From positions 1 through 41,023 of the forward strand of contig CANNDT010000036.1 of assembly GCA_947503365.1 (NCBI GenBank): a stretch of 41,023 nucleotides of DNA, given 5' to 3'. Each line of letters opens with the position of its first letter. Position 1 is the stretch's first letter. The translations under genes were made by a program, and so were the position numbers. This stretch comes from CANNDT01 sp945876205 (GTDB lineage: Bacteria > Acidobacteriota > Vicinamibacteria > Vicinamibacterales > UBA2999). The notes beneath the pieces were generated by a model. That model searched no databases, was not told the origin of the DNA, and worked only from the letters and a program-made list of their open reading frames with translations. Shown here piece by piece: positions 1 through 8,154 of the stretch.

Positions 1-1
1 C

Positions 2-274
2 ACCAGATTCGTCGGTGTCGCGCCCCTCCATGGGCGGAACCTGTCCGGCGCGAACCTGCGCGGCGTGAATCTCTTCTCCGGCACCTTCCAAGGCGCGAGC
101 CTGCAGAACGCATCGCTGCGCGGCGGTCGCTTCAGGAAGGTGAGCTTCTGCGACTCGGATCTGCGCGGCGCGGTCGCGACCGGCGCCGACTTCGGCGAAG
201 CCGATATGCGCTGGGCGAGGTTCGAGGTCGAGGATTTCGCGGACGCTGATCTGAGCAGCGCGCGGCTGCGGTAG
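2..274 (+). CDS. Pentapeptide-repeat protein, C-terminal part (start outside window)
   Basis: The open frame runs in from the left edge, so the start is missing; the GTG at 65 is only an internal codon. The visible 90 residues are a run of A(D/N)LxX-type pentapeptides, such as SGANL, RGVNL, QGASL, QNASL, CDSDL, RGAVA, GADFG and ADADL. These fold as a right-handed quadrilateral beta-helix in this family. Such proteins act in protein contacts, membrane association or gyrase protection, and nothing here tells which. The coding sequence stops 52 bases before the histidine kinase gene on the same strand; no functional link is evident. Confidence 0.75.
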   Translation, partial: TRFVGVAPLHGRNLSGANLRGVNLFSGTFQGASLQNASLRGGRFRKVSFCDSDLRGAVATGADFGEADMRWARFEVEDFADADLSSARLR

Positions 275-326
275 CTGCCCGCGCCCACCGACGTTCACGC
301 TATCATCGGATCTGGAACCCCTCGAC

Positions 327-2045
327 ATGAACCTGTGGGGATGGTCCCGTTCTTCCCGATTGGCCGCCTGGCTGGCCGCGGGCATTTGTGTGTCCGTCGC
401 CTTGCTGGCCGGGTTCGGGTTTCGCGCGAGTCGTGAGTTCCAGCGGAGCTCGAGGCTGCTGGTCCAGCGCCGCGCGGACGAGGCCGCACGCCTGCTCGTT
501 ACGGCGCTGACCAGGGACATGCGCGCGGCGCAGGCCTTCGTCCTGCCGTCGACAACCTGGGACGAATTCGGTCTCGATTCATCCCACGAAGTCACCGCGC
601 TCGTCGCCAGCTCGTTCGCGAGGTACCCCTACCCGGAGGCGTTTCTCGTCTGGGATCCCGGCAAGCCCGATGCGGAGCTGACCTTCCACACGCGTTCGGA
701 TCGTCCGCCCGCGTGGGCCCCGCCGCCGTCAGGCCTCAACCGCTATCCCGTGCGCACGCTCGTGCAGCCCACGGTGGCGCGCGAGGTTCTCGCGCCGGTT
801 CGGCGCGACGCCGCCGCGGGCCGGCCCTTCTCGGTCTCGGAGATCTCGGTCGGCGGCTCGCAGTACCAGGTGGTCGTGCTCCTCAAGTACGAGGATCGGC
901 TGCGACAGCACCTCGCCTCGGCCCGTGGCTTCATGGTGAATCTGCCGTGGGTGAGGCAGTACTATTTTGCGGAGCTGACCAGGCAGGTGGCCCAGATCGG
1001 CGGCGAGAACCCGGGACTGATGCTGGCGGTGGCCGACGACCGCGGGGATGCAGTCGTGGGGCAGCCAGGCCTCGGCGACAGCACGTTCATCAGCCGGCGG
1101 CGCTTTCCCCTGGCATTCTTCGATCCGGTCTTGCTGGCGAACCGCCAGGATTCGTTCGTCCCACGCGCGTGGGCGGTGTCGGTCAACGCGACCGGCGATC
1201 CGGCGCTTCGGGTGGCGCTCTATGGAGCCGACCTCACGCTTGGCATCGCGGCGTTTGCCGCCTTTGTGCTCGCCCTCGGCCTCGGCATCACCGCGCGGGC
1301 GATGCGCAGCTCCGCCGAGCTGGCGGAAATGCGTGCCGAATTCATGGCGTCGGTCACGCACGACCTGAAGACGCCGATCGCCAGTATTCAGGCCATGGGA
1401 GAGACATTGATGCGAGGGCGCGTGCGCGACCCCGGGGCGCAGCAGGAGTACGCGACCGCGGTGGTGCACGAGGCCAAGAGGCTTGCCCGGCTCGTTGACA
1501 ACGTGCTCGCCCACGCTCGAGTCACCGACGTGGCCGACGTGTACTCGTTCGAGCCCGTGGAGGTCGAGGACCTCATCGGCGCGTCCCTTGCCGGCTTCAA
1601 GCACCAGCTCCAGCGCGAACACTACACGGTATCGGTCGAGATTCCTGCGGACGTGCCGCCCATCCTGGCCGACCGGGACGCCATGGAGCTCCTGCTCGGC
1701 AACCTCATCGACAACGCGATCCGTCATTCAGCTGAGGTCAAGGAGCTTCGCTTCGCTGTCGAGGCGCGCGGCACCGACGTGTGCGTGCAGCTCTCGGACC
1801 GGGGCCTCGGCATTCATCCCGACGACCTCGGTCGCGTGACTCAGAAGTTCGTTCGTGGCCGAAACGCGGGAGCCGGCGGGAGCGGGCTGGGACTGGCGAT
1901 CGTCAACAGGATCGTCAGCGATCACCGCGGGACGTTGACGATCGACTCCTCGCTCGACCGCGGCACCACCGTCACAGTCGTCGTGCCCGCGGCCGCGGAA
2001 CAGCGGGTTCATGGGACAGCCGCGATGAGTCGTGTCAGCCTGTGA
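327..2045 (+). CDS. Membrane sensor histidine kinase
   Basis: This 572-residue protein has a transmembrane helix at about 13-32, an extracytoplasmic sensor region at about 33-300 without a recognised fold, and a second helix at about 303-322. The HisKA phosphoacceptor motif SVTHDLKTP follows, with the phosphorylated His at 345. The HATPase domain shows the N box (NLIDNAIRHS, 459-468), the G1 box (DRGLGI, 491-496) and the G2 box (GSGLGLAIV, 518-526). Only about 22 residues separate the second helix from His345, so there is no room for a HAMP linker. The gene overlaps the response regulator by GTGA, so the two form a two-component pair. It should autophosphorylate on His345 in response to an unknown envelope signal and pass the phosphate to its partner. 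Confidence 0.93.
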   Translation: MNLWGWSRSSRLAAWLAAGICVSVALLAGFGFRASREFQRSSRLLVQRRADEAARLLVTALTRDMRAAQAFVLPSTTWDEFGLDSSHEVTALVASSFARYPYPEAFLVWDPGKPDAELTFHTRSDRPPAWAPPPSGLNRYPVRTLVQPTVAREVLAPVRRDAAAGRPFSVSEISVGGSQYQVVVLLKYEDRLRQHLASARGFMVNLPWVRQYYFAELTRQVAQIGGENPGLMLAVADDRGDAVVGQPGLGDSTFISRRRFPLAFFDPVLLANRQDSFVPRAWAVSVNATGDPALRVALYGADLTLGIAAFAAFVLALGLGITARAMRSSAELAEMRAEFMASVTHDLKTPIASIQAMGETLMRGRVRDPGAQQEYATAVVHEAKRLARLVDNVLAHARVTDVADVYSFEPVEVEDLIGASLAGFKHQLQREHYTVSVEIPADVPPILADRDAMELLLGNLIDNAIRHSAEVKELRFAVEARGTDVCVQLSDRGLGIHPDDLGRVTQKFVRGRNAGAGGSGLGLAIVNRIVSDHRGTLTIDSSLDRGTTVTVVVPAAAEQRVHGTAAMSRVSL

Positions 2046-2797
2046 GCCGGGGAGACGTGAGCCACGTGCATACGCAGCCGGCCAAACGCATCCTGGTCGT
2101 CGAGGACGATCCGGCGATGGCGCGCGTCCTCTACGACAACCTCGTCATCGAAGGGTTCGATGTCCGGCAGGCGGGCCGGGGCGACGAGGCCGTACGGCAG
2201 GCGGTCGAGTTTCACCCGGATCTCGTGTTGCTCGACATCATGCTCCCGGATACGACCGGCTTCGAGGTGTGCGACGCGCTTCGGTCCCGGGGGGCGGCGG
2301 CGCTGATCATCCTGAGCGCGCGCGGACAGAAGATCGACAAGTTGAAGGGGCTCAATCTCGGTGCCGACGACTACGTGACCAAGCCCTTCGACGTGGAGGA
2401 GCTCGTGGCTCGAATCCACGCCGTGCTTCGCCGCGTCCGGGCGGATGTCGAGCGCCTCGTGCTGGGCGACGTCACCGTCGATCTCCAGTCGCAGCGCGCG
2501 ATCGGGCTGGACAGCACGGTCGAGTTGACGCGCCGGGAGTGCGAGCTGCTGCGCTACCTGGCCGAGCGCACGGATCGCGTCGTCTATCGCGACGAGCTTC
2601 TCCGTGGCGTCTGGGGCTATCTCGATGCGCCGATCACCCGGCTGGTGGACACCGCCATTGGGCGGCTGCGGAAGAAGATCGAGCGCGACCCCCGGCATCC
2701 GCTGTTTCTTCATACCGTGCACGGCGACGGCTACTGCCTGACATCGGCCGCGCGCCGTGACCACATCCCTTCATCCAGGAGCGCGGCGAATGAGTAA
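2042..2797 (+). CDS. OmpR-family response regulator
   Basis: The receiver domain begins KRILVVEDD, with the acidic pair of the Mg site. It carries the phosphoacceptor Asp in LLDIMLPD, the conserved Ser in ILSAR and the Lys in VTKPFD. A winged-helix DNA-binding domain of OmpR/PhoB type follows (ELTRRECELLRYLA, and RLVDTAIGRLRKKIE with HGDGY at the end). The start is ambiguous. GTG at 2042 overlaps the kinase stop in a GTGA junction of the kind used repeatedly in this window and gives 251 residues. GTG at 2066 gives 243 residues and lies 11 bases behind a GGGGAG. The protein should bind DNA when phosphorylated by the upstream kinase. Its targets are unknown, and the downstream maf gene may simply be co-transcribed. 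Confidence 0.93.
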   Translation: MSRGDVSHVHTQPAKRILVVEDDPAMARVLYDNLVIEGFDVRQAGRGDEAVRQAVEFHPDLVLLDIMLPDTTGFEVCDALRSRGAAALIILSARGQKIDKLKGLNLGADDYVTKPFDVEELVARIHAVLRRVRADVERLVLGDVTVDLQSQRAIGLDSTVELTRRECELLRYLAERTDRVVYRDELLRGVWGYLDAPITRLVDTAIGRLRKKIERDPRHPLFLHTVHGDGYCLTSAARRDHIPSSRSAANE

Positions 2798-2800
2798 CCT

Positions 2801-3367
2801 GTGCGGCTGATTCTGGCTTCCGCCTCCCCTCGACGGGCGGAGCTGCTGCGCGCGGCGGGGATCGAGTTCGACGTCGTGTCGGCCGACATCGACGAGACGA
2901 TGGATGCGGAAGAGTGGCCTGACGGCTACGTGCGCCGGCTGGCGCAGACCAAAGCCGAGGCCGTGCGTGCGCAGGCCGGCGGGCGCCCGGTGCTGGCGGC
3001 CGACACCATCGTGCTCATCGACAACCAGGTGCTTGGCAAGCCCGCGGACGCCGACGATGCGAAGCGGATGTTGAGGCTGCTCTCCGGGCGTGAGCACACC
3101 GTCATGACGGCCGTCCACCTCGTCTGTGAGTCTAAGAACCAGACGAGCGTCGAGAGGACGGTTGTCGAGTTTGCGCCGCTGACCGACGCCGAGATCGACT
3201 GGTACGTCGCCAGCGGCGAGGCCATGGATAAAGCTGGGGCCTATGCGATCCAGGGCCTCGCGTCGCGGTTTGCGGCGCGAATCAGCGGCTCGTATTCAAA
3301 CGTGGTGGGTCTGCCGGTGGCGGTTGTCTACCAACTGTGCACGAATGCGGGATTATTGATATCCTGA
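2801..3367 (+). CDS. maf: Maf-family nucleoside triphosphate pyrophosphatase
   Basis: A GTG start three bases after the response regulator stop gives 188 residues. The protein opens with LILASASPRRAELL, the phosphate-binding signature of Maf/HAM1-like pyrophosphatases. It continues with ADTIV, LSGREHTVMT and the C-terminal AGAYAIQGLASRF block. The QG in that last block is typical of the YhdE branch, which hydrolyses dTTP, UTP and related bases to the monophosphate plus pyrophosphate. The YceF branch prefers m7GTP. The role is cytosolic: removal of non-canonical or excess nucleotides, with links to septum formation in some bacteria. Substrate assignment within the family is inferred from this motif only. 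Confidence 0.93.
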   Translation: MRLILASASPRRAELLRAAGIEFDVVSADIDETMDAEEWPDGYVRRLAQTKAEAVRAQAGGRPVLAADTIVLIDNQVLGKPADADDAKRMLRLLSGREHTVMTAVHLVCESKNQTSVERTVVEFAPLTDAEIDWYVASGEAMDKAGAYAIQGLASRFAARISGSYSNVVGLPVAVVYQLCTNAGLLIS

Positions 3368-3397
3368 GAAGCGTCGTATCCACGAAAGTCCTTATTT

Positions 3398-3814
3398 ATG
3401 AGTCACAAAGCAGCGAAGATCGGGCTGACCAGCGTGGTGCTCGTCCTGGCATTTGGCGGGCTTCTCTACTCCACGCTCAGCGAAGGCACGGAATACTACA
3501 AGCACGTGGACGAAGTGATGGCCAGCCCGCAGCAGTGGGAGGGCAAGAAACTCCAGGTGCACGGCTACGCCAAGGACGTCCGGCAGAAGCGGGGCACGCT
3601 CGAGTACCGCTTCAACGTCGAGAACAACGGCAAGGTCATTCAGGCGTATTACACCGGCATCGCGCCCGACACCTTCAAGAACGATTCGGAGGTCGTCGTG
3701 CGGGGGACGCTCCTGCCCGATGGCACGTTCCACGTCGTGCCTGACGGCGTCATGGCGAAGTGCCCGTCGAAGTACACGCCCAAGCCGGGAGCGAGCACGA
3801 CGGGGACCGAGTAA
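3398..3814 (+). CDS. ccmE: Cytochrome c maturation haem chaperone CcmE, Cys-type
   Basis: This 138-residue protein has an N-terminal membrane anchor at about 7-26 and a small beta-barrel (OB-like) periplasmic domain. CcmE binds haem covalently after export and hands it to CcmF/H for attachment to apocytochromes. In classical CcmE the haem-binding residue is a His in an H-x-x-x-Y motif. Here the aligned segment is VMAKCPSKYTP, so Cys122 takes that place and Tyr126 is kept. A Cys-x-x-x-Tyr CcmE is known from archaea and some bacteria. The stop overlaps the ATG of ccmF by one base (TAATG), so the genes are translationally coupled. The gene lies first in the ccm operon, 30 bases after maf. Confidence 0.92.
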   Translation: MSHKAAKIGLTSVVLVLAFGGLLYSTLSEGTEYYKHVDEVMASPQQWEGKKLQVHGYAKDVRQKRGTLEYRFNVENNGKVIQAYYTGIAPDTFKNDSEVVVRGTLLPDGTFHVVPDGVMAKCPSKYTPKPGASTTGTE

Positions 3815-6294
3815 TGTCGACCCTCGGGTCGTATCTTCTCCTGGCGGCGTTCGTCATCTCCGCGTACGCCGCCGCGATCTCGGTCGCCGGCGCGCGCCGC
3901 CGCTCGCGCCGCTTGATTGAAAGCGGCATCGGCGCCTTCTATCTCTTCACCGCCGTGATGACCGTCGCCTCGTCGGTCATCATCCACGCCTTCGTCACCG
4001 GCAACTATTCCATCAAGTACGTCCAGCGGTATTCCGACTCCGTTCAGCCGCTCTTCTACAAGATCACCTCGTTCTGGGGCGGGCTCGACGGATCGATCAT
4101 GTTCTGGGTGCTGATGCTGTCGCTCTTCGGCAGCGCGGCTATCTACGTGAACAGGGAACGCCACCGGGAGCTCATCCCCTACGTCGTTGCGGTCATCTCG
4201 ATCGTGCAGATGTTCTTCCTGTTCCTGATGGTGATCCACAACAACCCGTTCGAGACCTACCTGACCGAAACGCCGGCCGACGGCCGCGGCCTGAACCCGC
4301 TGCTGCAGAACTTCTACATGGCGATCCATCCGCCGACCATGTACCTGGGGTTCGTCGGCCTGACGATCCCCTACGCGTTCGGCATGGCGGCGCTCATTAC
4401 CGGTCACCTGGACGACTCGTGGCTCCGCGCCGTCCGTCGCTGGACGATGGTCTCGTGGCTGTTTCTCTCGATCGGCCTCGGCCTCGGAATGATCTGGGCC
4501 TACGAAGAGCTCGGGTGGGGCGGGTACTGGGGCTGGGATCCGGTCGAGAACGCCGGCCTGCTGCCATGGTTCACCGCCACGGCCTTCCTGCACTCGGTGA
4601 TGGTGCAGGAACGGCGCGGCATGCTGCGCGTCTGGAACGTCACGCTCGTCATCACGACCTTCTTCCTCACGATCTTCGGCACCTTCATGACCCGCTCGGG
4701 CGTCGTCCAGTCGGTGCACGCCTTTGGCGAAGACGTCGCGCTGGCGCGGATGTTCACGGCGTTCATGGTGACGATCGTCGCGGTGAGCTTCGGGTTCGTC
4801 CTTTACCGCCTGCCGCTGCTGCGGTCGCGCAACGAGCTCGACTCGTGGGTTTCGCGTGAAGCCGCGTTCCTCGCCAACAACTGGGTGCTGCTGTTTTCCG
4901 CGTTCTTCGTCCTGTTCGCGACGATGTTTCCGACGTTGAGCGAGGCGGTCACGGGCGAACGGCTCACCGTCGGTCCGCCCTTCTTCAACAAGTGGATGCT
5001 GCCGATCGGGTTGTTCCTGCTGTTGCTGACCGGCGTGGGTCCGCTGCTCGCGTGGCGCAAGTCGACGCTGGTGAACCTGCGGGATCAGTTCATGATCCCG
5101 GTCGCGTGCGCGATCGTGGTGAGCGTGACGCTGGTCTCGCTCGGCGTGCGCGTCTGGACGTCAGGCATCTGCTTCGCCTTCAGCGCGTTTGTCGTTGGCA
5201 CCATCACGCAGGAGTTCTGGCGCGGCGCGCGCGTGCGGCAAGGCGTCAGCGGCACCGACGTCTTCACCTCCCTCATCGGTCTGGTCTCGCGCAACCGGCG
5301 GCGCTACGGCGGATACATCATCCACGTCGCCATCGTGCTCATTTGCCTCGGGTTCGCGGGCAGCGGCTTCTCGCGCGAGGAGCAGGTGCTGCTCAAGCCG
5401 GGCCAGCAGGTGCAGGTGGGCGACTTCGTCGTGCGCCTCGATTCGGTGAAGGTCACCGACGATGGCCAGAAGCAGATGATCACCGGCTACACGACGGTGT
5501 TCAGCGACGGCAAGGAGCTCGCCAAGATGTATCCGGCGAGATGGTTCTACCGGAAACACGAACAGGAGCCGACCACGGAAGTCGCGATCCGGCGCTCCTT
5601 CGCCGGTGACCTGTACCTCGTCATGCCGGCGTTCGATCTCGAGGCGCAGAGCGCGAGCATGTCGATCGTCGTCAACCCGCTCGTCAACTGGATCTGGTTC
5701 GGGTTCGGCATCCTCGCCATCGGTACTGGCATCGCGCTCCTGCCCGAGGCGGCGTATTCATTCGCCGTGGCCAAGGTGCCTGCCAGCGCCGCCGGCCCCG
5801 CCGTCACGGCCTCGCTGTTATTGCTCTCGCTCGTGTTGCCTGCGACGGCGCACGCGCAGACGCAGGCGCAGACCGGCCAGACCGTCGCGGTGGAGGAGAG
5901 GAGCGCGCTCGAACGGCGCCTCGAGGGCGAGATCCTCTGTACGTGTGGATGCCGATTGCCGGTCGGCAGTTGCGGCATGCTCAACTGCAGCGGCCATGCG
6001 GCGCAGACCGCGAAGCTGAAACAGTTCCTCAGTGAGGGCAAAGACCACGACGCGGTGCTGGCGGCCTTCGTGGAAGACTTTGGCAGCCAGGCCGTGCTCG
6101 CTGCGCCGATCGATAAAGGATTCAACCGCCTGGCGTGGCTGTTTCCCTATCTCGTCGCGGTGTTCGCACTCGTGGGAGTCGTCTTGACCGCGCGCCGATG
6201 GTCGCGACCGGCTGGACACGCGGTGGCGGGCGCGGCCGGCCTGGATCCGGCGATCGACGCCCGCCTGGACGATGAGCTCAGAAATCTCGATTGA
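3814..6294 (+). CDS. ccmF: CcmF-CcmH fusion, cytochrome c haem lyase
   Basis: The ATG at 3814 follows directly on the ccmE stop and gives 826 residues, against about 650 for ordinary CcmF. The first 650 or so residues are a multi-pass CcmF with the tryptophan-rich haem-handling WWD motif at 235-248 (WGGYWGWDPVENAG). After a last helix near 620-640 comes a second hydrophobic signal-like segment ending in ATAHAQ. A CcmH/CycL-like domain follows: the usual LRCxxC redox motif appears as ILCTCGC (Cys709, 711, 713), with further cysteines at 720 and 725, and a C-terminal helix near 770-790. CcmF/H ligate haem to apocytochrome c outside the inner membrane. The fusion joins haem transfer and thiol reduction in one chain. 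The 3' end overlaps the next gene by 23 bases. Confidence 0.92.
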   Translation: MSTLGSYLLLAAFVISAYAAAISVAGARRRSRRLIESGIGAFYLFTAVMTVASSVIIHAFVTGNYSIKYVQRYSDSVQPLFYKITSFWGGLDGSIMFWVLMLSLFGSAAIYVNRERHRELIPYVVAVISIVQMFFLFLMVIHNNPFETYLTETPADGRGLNPLLQNFYMAIHPPTMYLGFVGLTIPYAFGMAALITGHLDDSWLRAVRRWTMVSWLFLSIGLGLGMIWAYEELGWGGYWGWDPVENAGLLPWFTATAFLHSVMVQERRGMLRVWNVTLVITTFFLTIFGTFMTRSGVVQSVHAFGEDVALARMFTAFMVTIVAVSFGFVLYRLPLLRSRNELDSWVSREAAFLANNWVLLFSAFFVLFATMFPTLSEAVTGERLTVGPPFFNKWMLPIGLFLLLLTGVGPLLAWRKSTLVNLRDQFMIPVACAIVVSVTLVSLGVRVWTSGICFAFSAFVVGTITQEFWRGARVRQGVSGTDVFTSLIGLVSRNRRRYGGYIIHVAIVLICLGFAGSGFSREEQVLLKPGQQVQVGDFVVRLDSVKVTDDGQKQMITGYTTVFSDGKELAKMYPARWFYRKHEQEPTTEVAIRRSFAGDLYLVMPAFDLEAQSASMSIVVNPLVNWIWFGFGILAIGTGIALLPEAAYSFAVAKVPASAAGPAVTASLLLLSLVLPATAHAQTQAQTGQTVAVEERSALERRLEGEILCTCGCRLPVGSCGMLNCSGHAAQTAKLKQFLSEGKDHDAVLAAFVEDFGSQAVLAAPIDKGFNRLAWLFPYLVAVFALVGVVLTARRWSRPAGHAVAGAAGLDPAIDARLDDELRNLD

Positions 6295-6901
6295 GTCCCG
6301 GGGGGAGGGCGAGTCCCTTCACCCGTGGCAGCTATTCACCCTCGCCGGCCTGGTCGGCGCGACGATCGTCGTGTTCGTGTCGCGCGGACAGACGCCCTCG
6401 GGGATCATTCTCCTCAGCCTGGTCATCTTTACCGCGGCCATCGTCGGCGTCGCGATGTGGCGGACGCTCGCGCCACTCACGGGTAAAGACGACCCCACCG
6501 GTCCGCAGATTCTTGGTGGCCGTACACGCGCGGCCCTGGAGCGCGAGAAGGCGCTTGTGCTGCGCACGATCAAGGAGCTCGAATTCGACAAGGCGATGGG
6601 CAAGGTGTCCGACAAGGACTTCGCCGAGATGAGCACGCGCCTGCGAGCCAGGGCGGCGGGCTTGATTCGTCAGCTCGATGCGGGAGCGGGATATCGCGAG
6701 ACCATCGAGAAGGAAATTGCGAGGCGCCTTGGCGGACCGCCACGATCGGCGCCGCATCACGTGGATGTGTCGCCCGAACCAGTGACAGTTACCCCGCCGC
6801 CAGCCGTTGTTGCCAGGTTCTGTTCGTCGTGCGGCGCCGAACGCGACCCCGAGGCGCGCTTCTGTAAGCATTGCGGCGCCCGACTGGAGGCGCAGGTATG
6901 A
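6272..6901 (+). CDS. Membrane protein with C-terminal zinc ribbon, ccm operon accessory
   Basis: This 209-residue protein has two membrane helices (about 20-37 and 43-62). A charged helical stretch at 84-152 has coiled-coil character. A Pro-rich linker leads to a C-terminal zinc ribbon with Cys184, Cys187, Cys198 and Cys201 (FCSSCGAE and FCKHCGAR). Position and topology resemble the CcmI-like accessory proteins of haem-lyase operons, but no CcmI motif is visible and the role is inferred from context. The gene overlaps ccmF by 23 bases and the next gene by ATGA, so it is embedded in the operon. The segment KELEFDKAMGKVSDKDF resembles the cytoplasmic helices found in CcmI-type proteins. Confidence 0.75.
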   Translation: MSSEISIESRGEGESLHPWQLFTLAGLVGATIVVFVSRGQTPSGIILLSLVIFTAAIVGVAMWRTLAPLTGKDDPTGPQILGGRTRAALEREKALVLRTIKELEFDKAMGKVSDKDFAEMSTRLRARAAGLIRQLDAGAGYRETIEKEIARRLGGPPRSAPHHVDVSPEPVTVTPPPAVVARFCSSCGAERDPEARFCKHCGARLEAQV

Positions 6902-8154
6902 AGGCGCTGGGCTTTAGGTTCTGGGCTTTGGGCTTTGGGCTCTGGGCCTTGGGAGTTGGAAGTTCGGGGTTGGGCGTTGTCAGCGCCCAGGTCAACATGC
7001 CGGATCCAGCGTTGATTCACGGCAAGGCGATTCCGGCTGGGGAGCTGCCTGCCGGCACCGTCACGGTGCGCGTCGTACGCGAGGCGATCGGCAACAACGT
7101 CGCGGGTCAGCTCGTTACGGTTAAATCGGGAGCCACGACGCGGGAGGCGAAGACCGACGATCAGGGGCGGGCGAATTTCGACAACCTCCAGGCTGGTGTC
7201 GAAGCCCGAGCTGAGGCCACGGTCAATGGCGAGGCACTCGTCTCGGATCCGTTCACGCCCCCGTCCTCAGGTGGCCTGCGCGTCATCCTCGTCGCGGGCA
7301 TCAAGGACGCCGCCGCGCGGAAGCAGCAGGAAGACGCGGCGTCAGCCGCCGCGCCGCCCGTCAAGGGCGTCGTCGTGTTCAACCCGAACTCGCGCGTGAT
7401 GCTGGAGTTTCGCGACGATGCGTTGCAGATCTTCTACGTGCTGGAGATCCTCAACAACGCCAGGGCGCGCGTCGACATCGGCGGACCGCTGATTCTCGAC
7501 CTGCCGAGCGGCGCCGCGGGCGCGTCCATCCTCGAAGGTTCATCGCCCTCGGCGACCGTGTCCGGCGATCGCGTGACGGTGACCGGCCCGTTTGCGGCGG
7601 GCGTCACGCCGGTGCAGGTGGGGTTCACGCTCCCGTACACGAGCTCATCGGTGACGATGGAGCAGAAGTGGCCGGCGGCGATGGAGCAGCTCACCGTCGC
7701 GATGCAGAAGATCGTCACGGCCTCGATGTCATCGGCGCAGTTTTCGACGGTCGGCGAGGTCAAGGCCGGTGACGGCACGGCGTACTGGCTGGGGAGCGGT
7801 CCCGCGCTTCCGGCCGGCGCGATGCTGACGGTCGAGTTGAAGGATCTGCCCGCGCACAGCCAGACGCCGCGCATTGTCGCGCTGACCGCCGCGGGCATCG
7901 TCGTGCTCACGGGCATCTGGCTCGCGTTCGGCGCCCGCTCGAAGGAGCAGGACGCCGCGCGACGGCTCATCGCGCGTCGCGACGCGCTGCTCGCCCAGTT
8001 GACTGAGATCGAAGAGCGCCGCCGCACCGCTACCGGCCCACCGGTGAACGAGGCGCGCCGGCAGAAGCTCATCGCCGAGCTCGAACAGATCTACGGCGAG
8101 CTCGACGAGGAAGGCGCCGGACCGCAGGGAGGCGGCGAGGGCGTCGCTGCTTGA
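6898..8154 (+). CDS. Exported membrane-anchored protein of the ccm operon, carboxypeptidase-regulatory-like fold
   Basis: The ATG at 6898 overlaps the previous stop (ATGA) and gives 418 residues. The N-terminus is a signal peptide of unusual make-up (GFRFWALGFGLWALGVG), encoded by iterated copies of the word TGGGCTTT, and ends near VVSAQ. Residues of about 50-125 read as an Ig-like carboxypeptidase-regulatory domain (TVRVVREAIGN, TTREAKTDDQGRANFDNL). A beta-rich middle follows, then one membrane helix at about 326-345 and a charged helical tail with coiled-coil character (352-405). The position between ccmF-H and ccmA suggests a scaffold or chaperone role in cytochrome c maturation, but no known Ccm motif supports this. 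The TTGA junction with ccmA implies coupled translation. Confidence 0.7.
   Translation: MKALGFRFWALGFGLWALGVGSSGLGVVSAQVNMPDPALIHGKAIPAGELPAGTVTVRVVREAIGNNVAGQLVTVKSGATTREAKTDDQGRANFDNLQAGVEARAEATVNGEALVSDPFTPPSSGGLRVILVAGIKDAAARKQQEDAASAAAPPVKGVVVFNPNSRVMLEFRDDALQIFYVLEILNNARARVDIGGPLILDLPSGAAGASILEGSSPSATVSGDRVTVTGPFAAGVTPVQVGFTLPYTSSSVTMEQKWPAAMEQLTVAMQKIVTASMSSAQFSTVGEVKAGDGTAYWLGSGPALPAGAMLTVELKDLPAHSQTPRIVALTAAGIVVLTGIWLAFGARSKEQDAARRLIARRDALLAQLTEIEERRRTATGPPVNEARRQKLIAELEQIYGELDEEGAGPQGGGEGVAA
6901..6975 (+). repeat. Word-iterated G/T-rich repeat inside a signal-peptide coding region
   Basis: Degenerate tandem copies of a 7-8 base word (TGGGCTTT, also as TGGGCTCT and TGGGCCTT) run through the first 75 bases of the coding region. 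Translation gives alternating WALGF / LWALGV units that serve as the hydrophobic core of a signal peptide. The style matches the word-iterated intergenic elements elsewhere in the window, but no complementary second arm is visible here. Confidence 0.6.

Noticed and set aside
3649..4719. 356-residue open frame on the minus strand
   Set aside because: Antisense shadow of ccmE and ccmF with a composition typical of frame artefacts.
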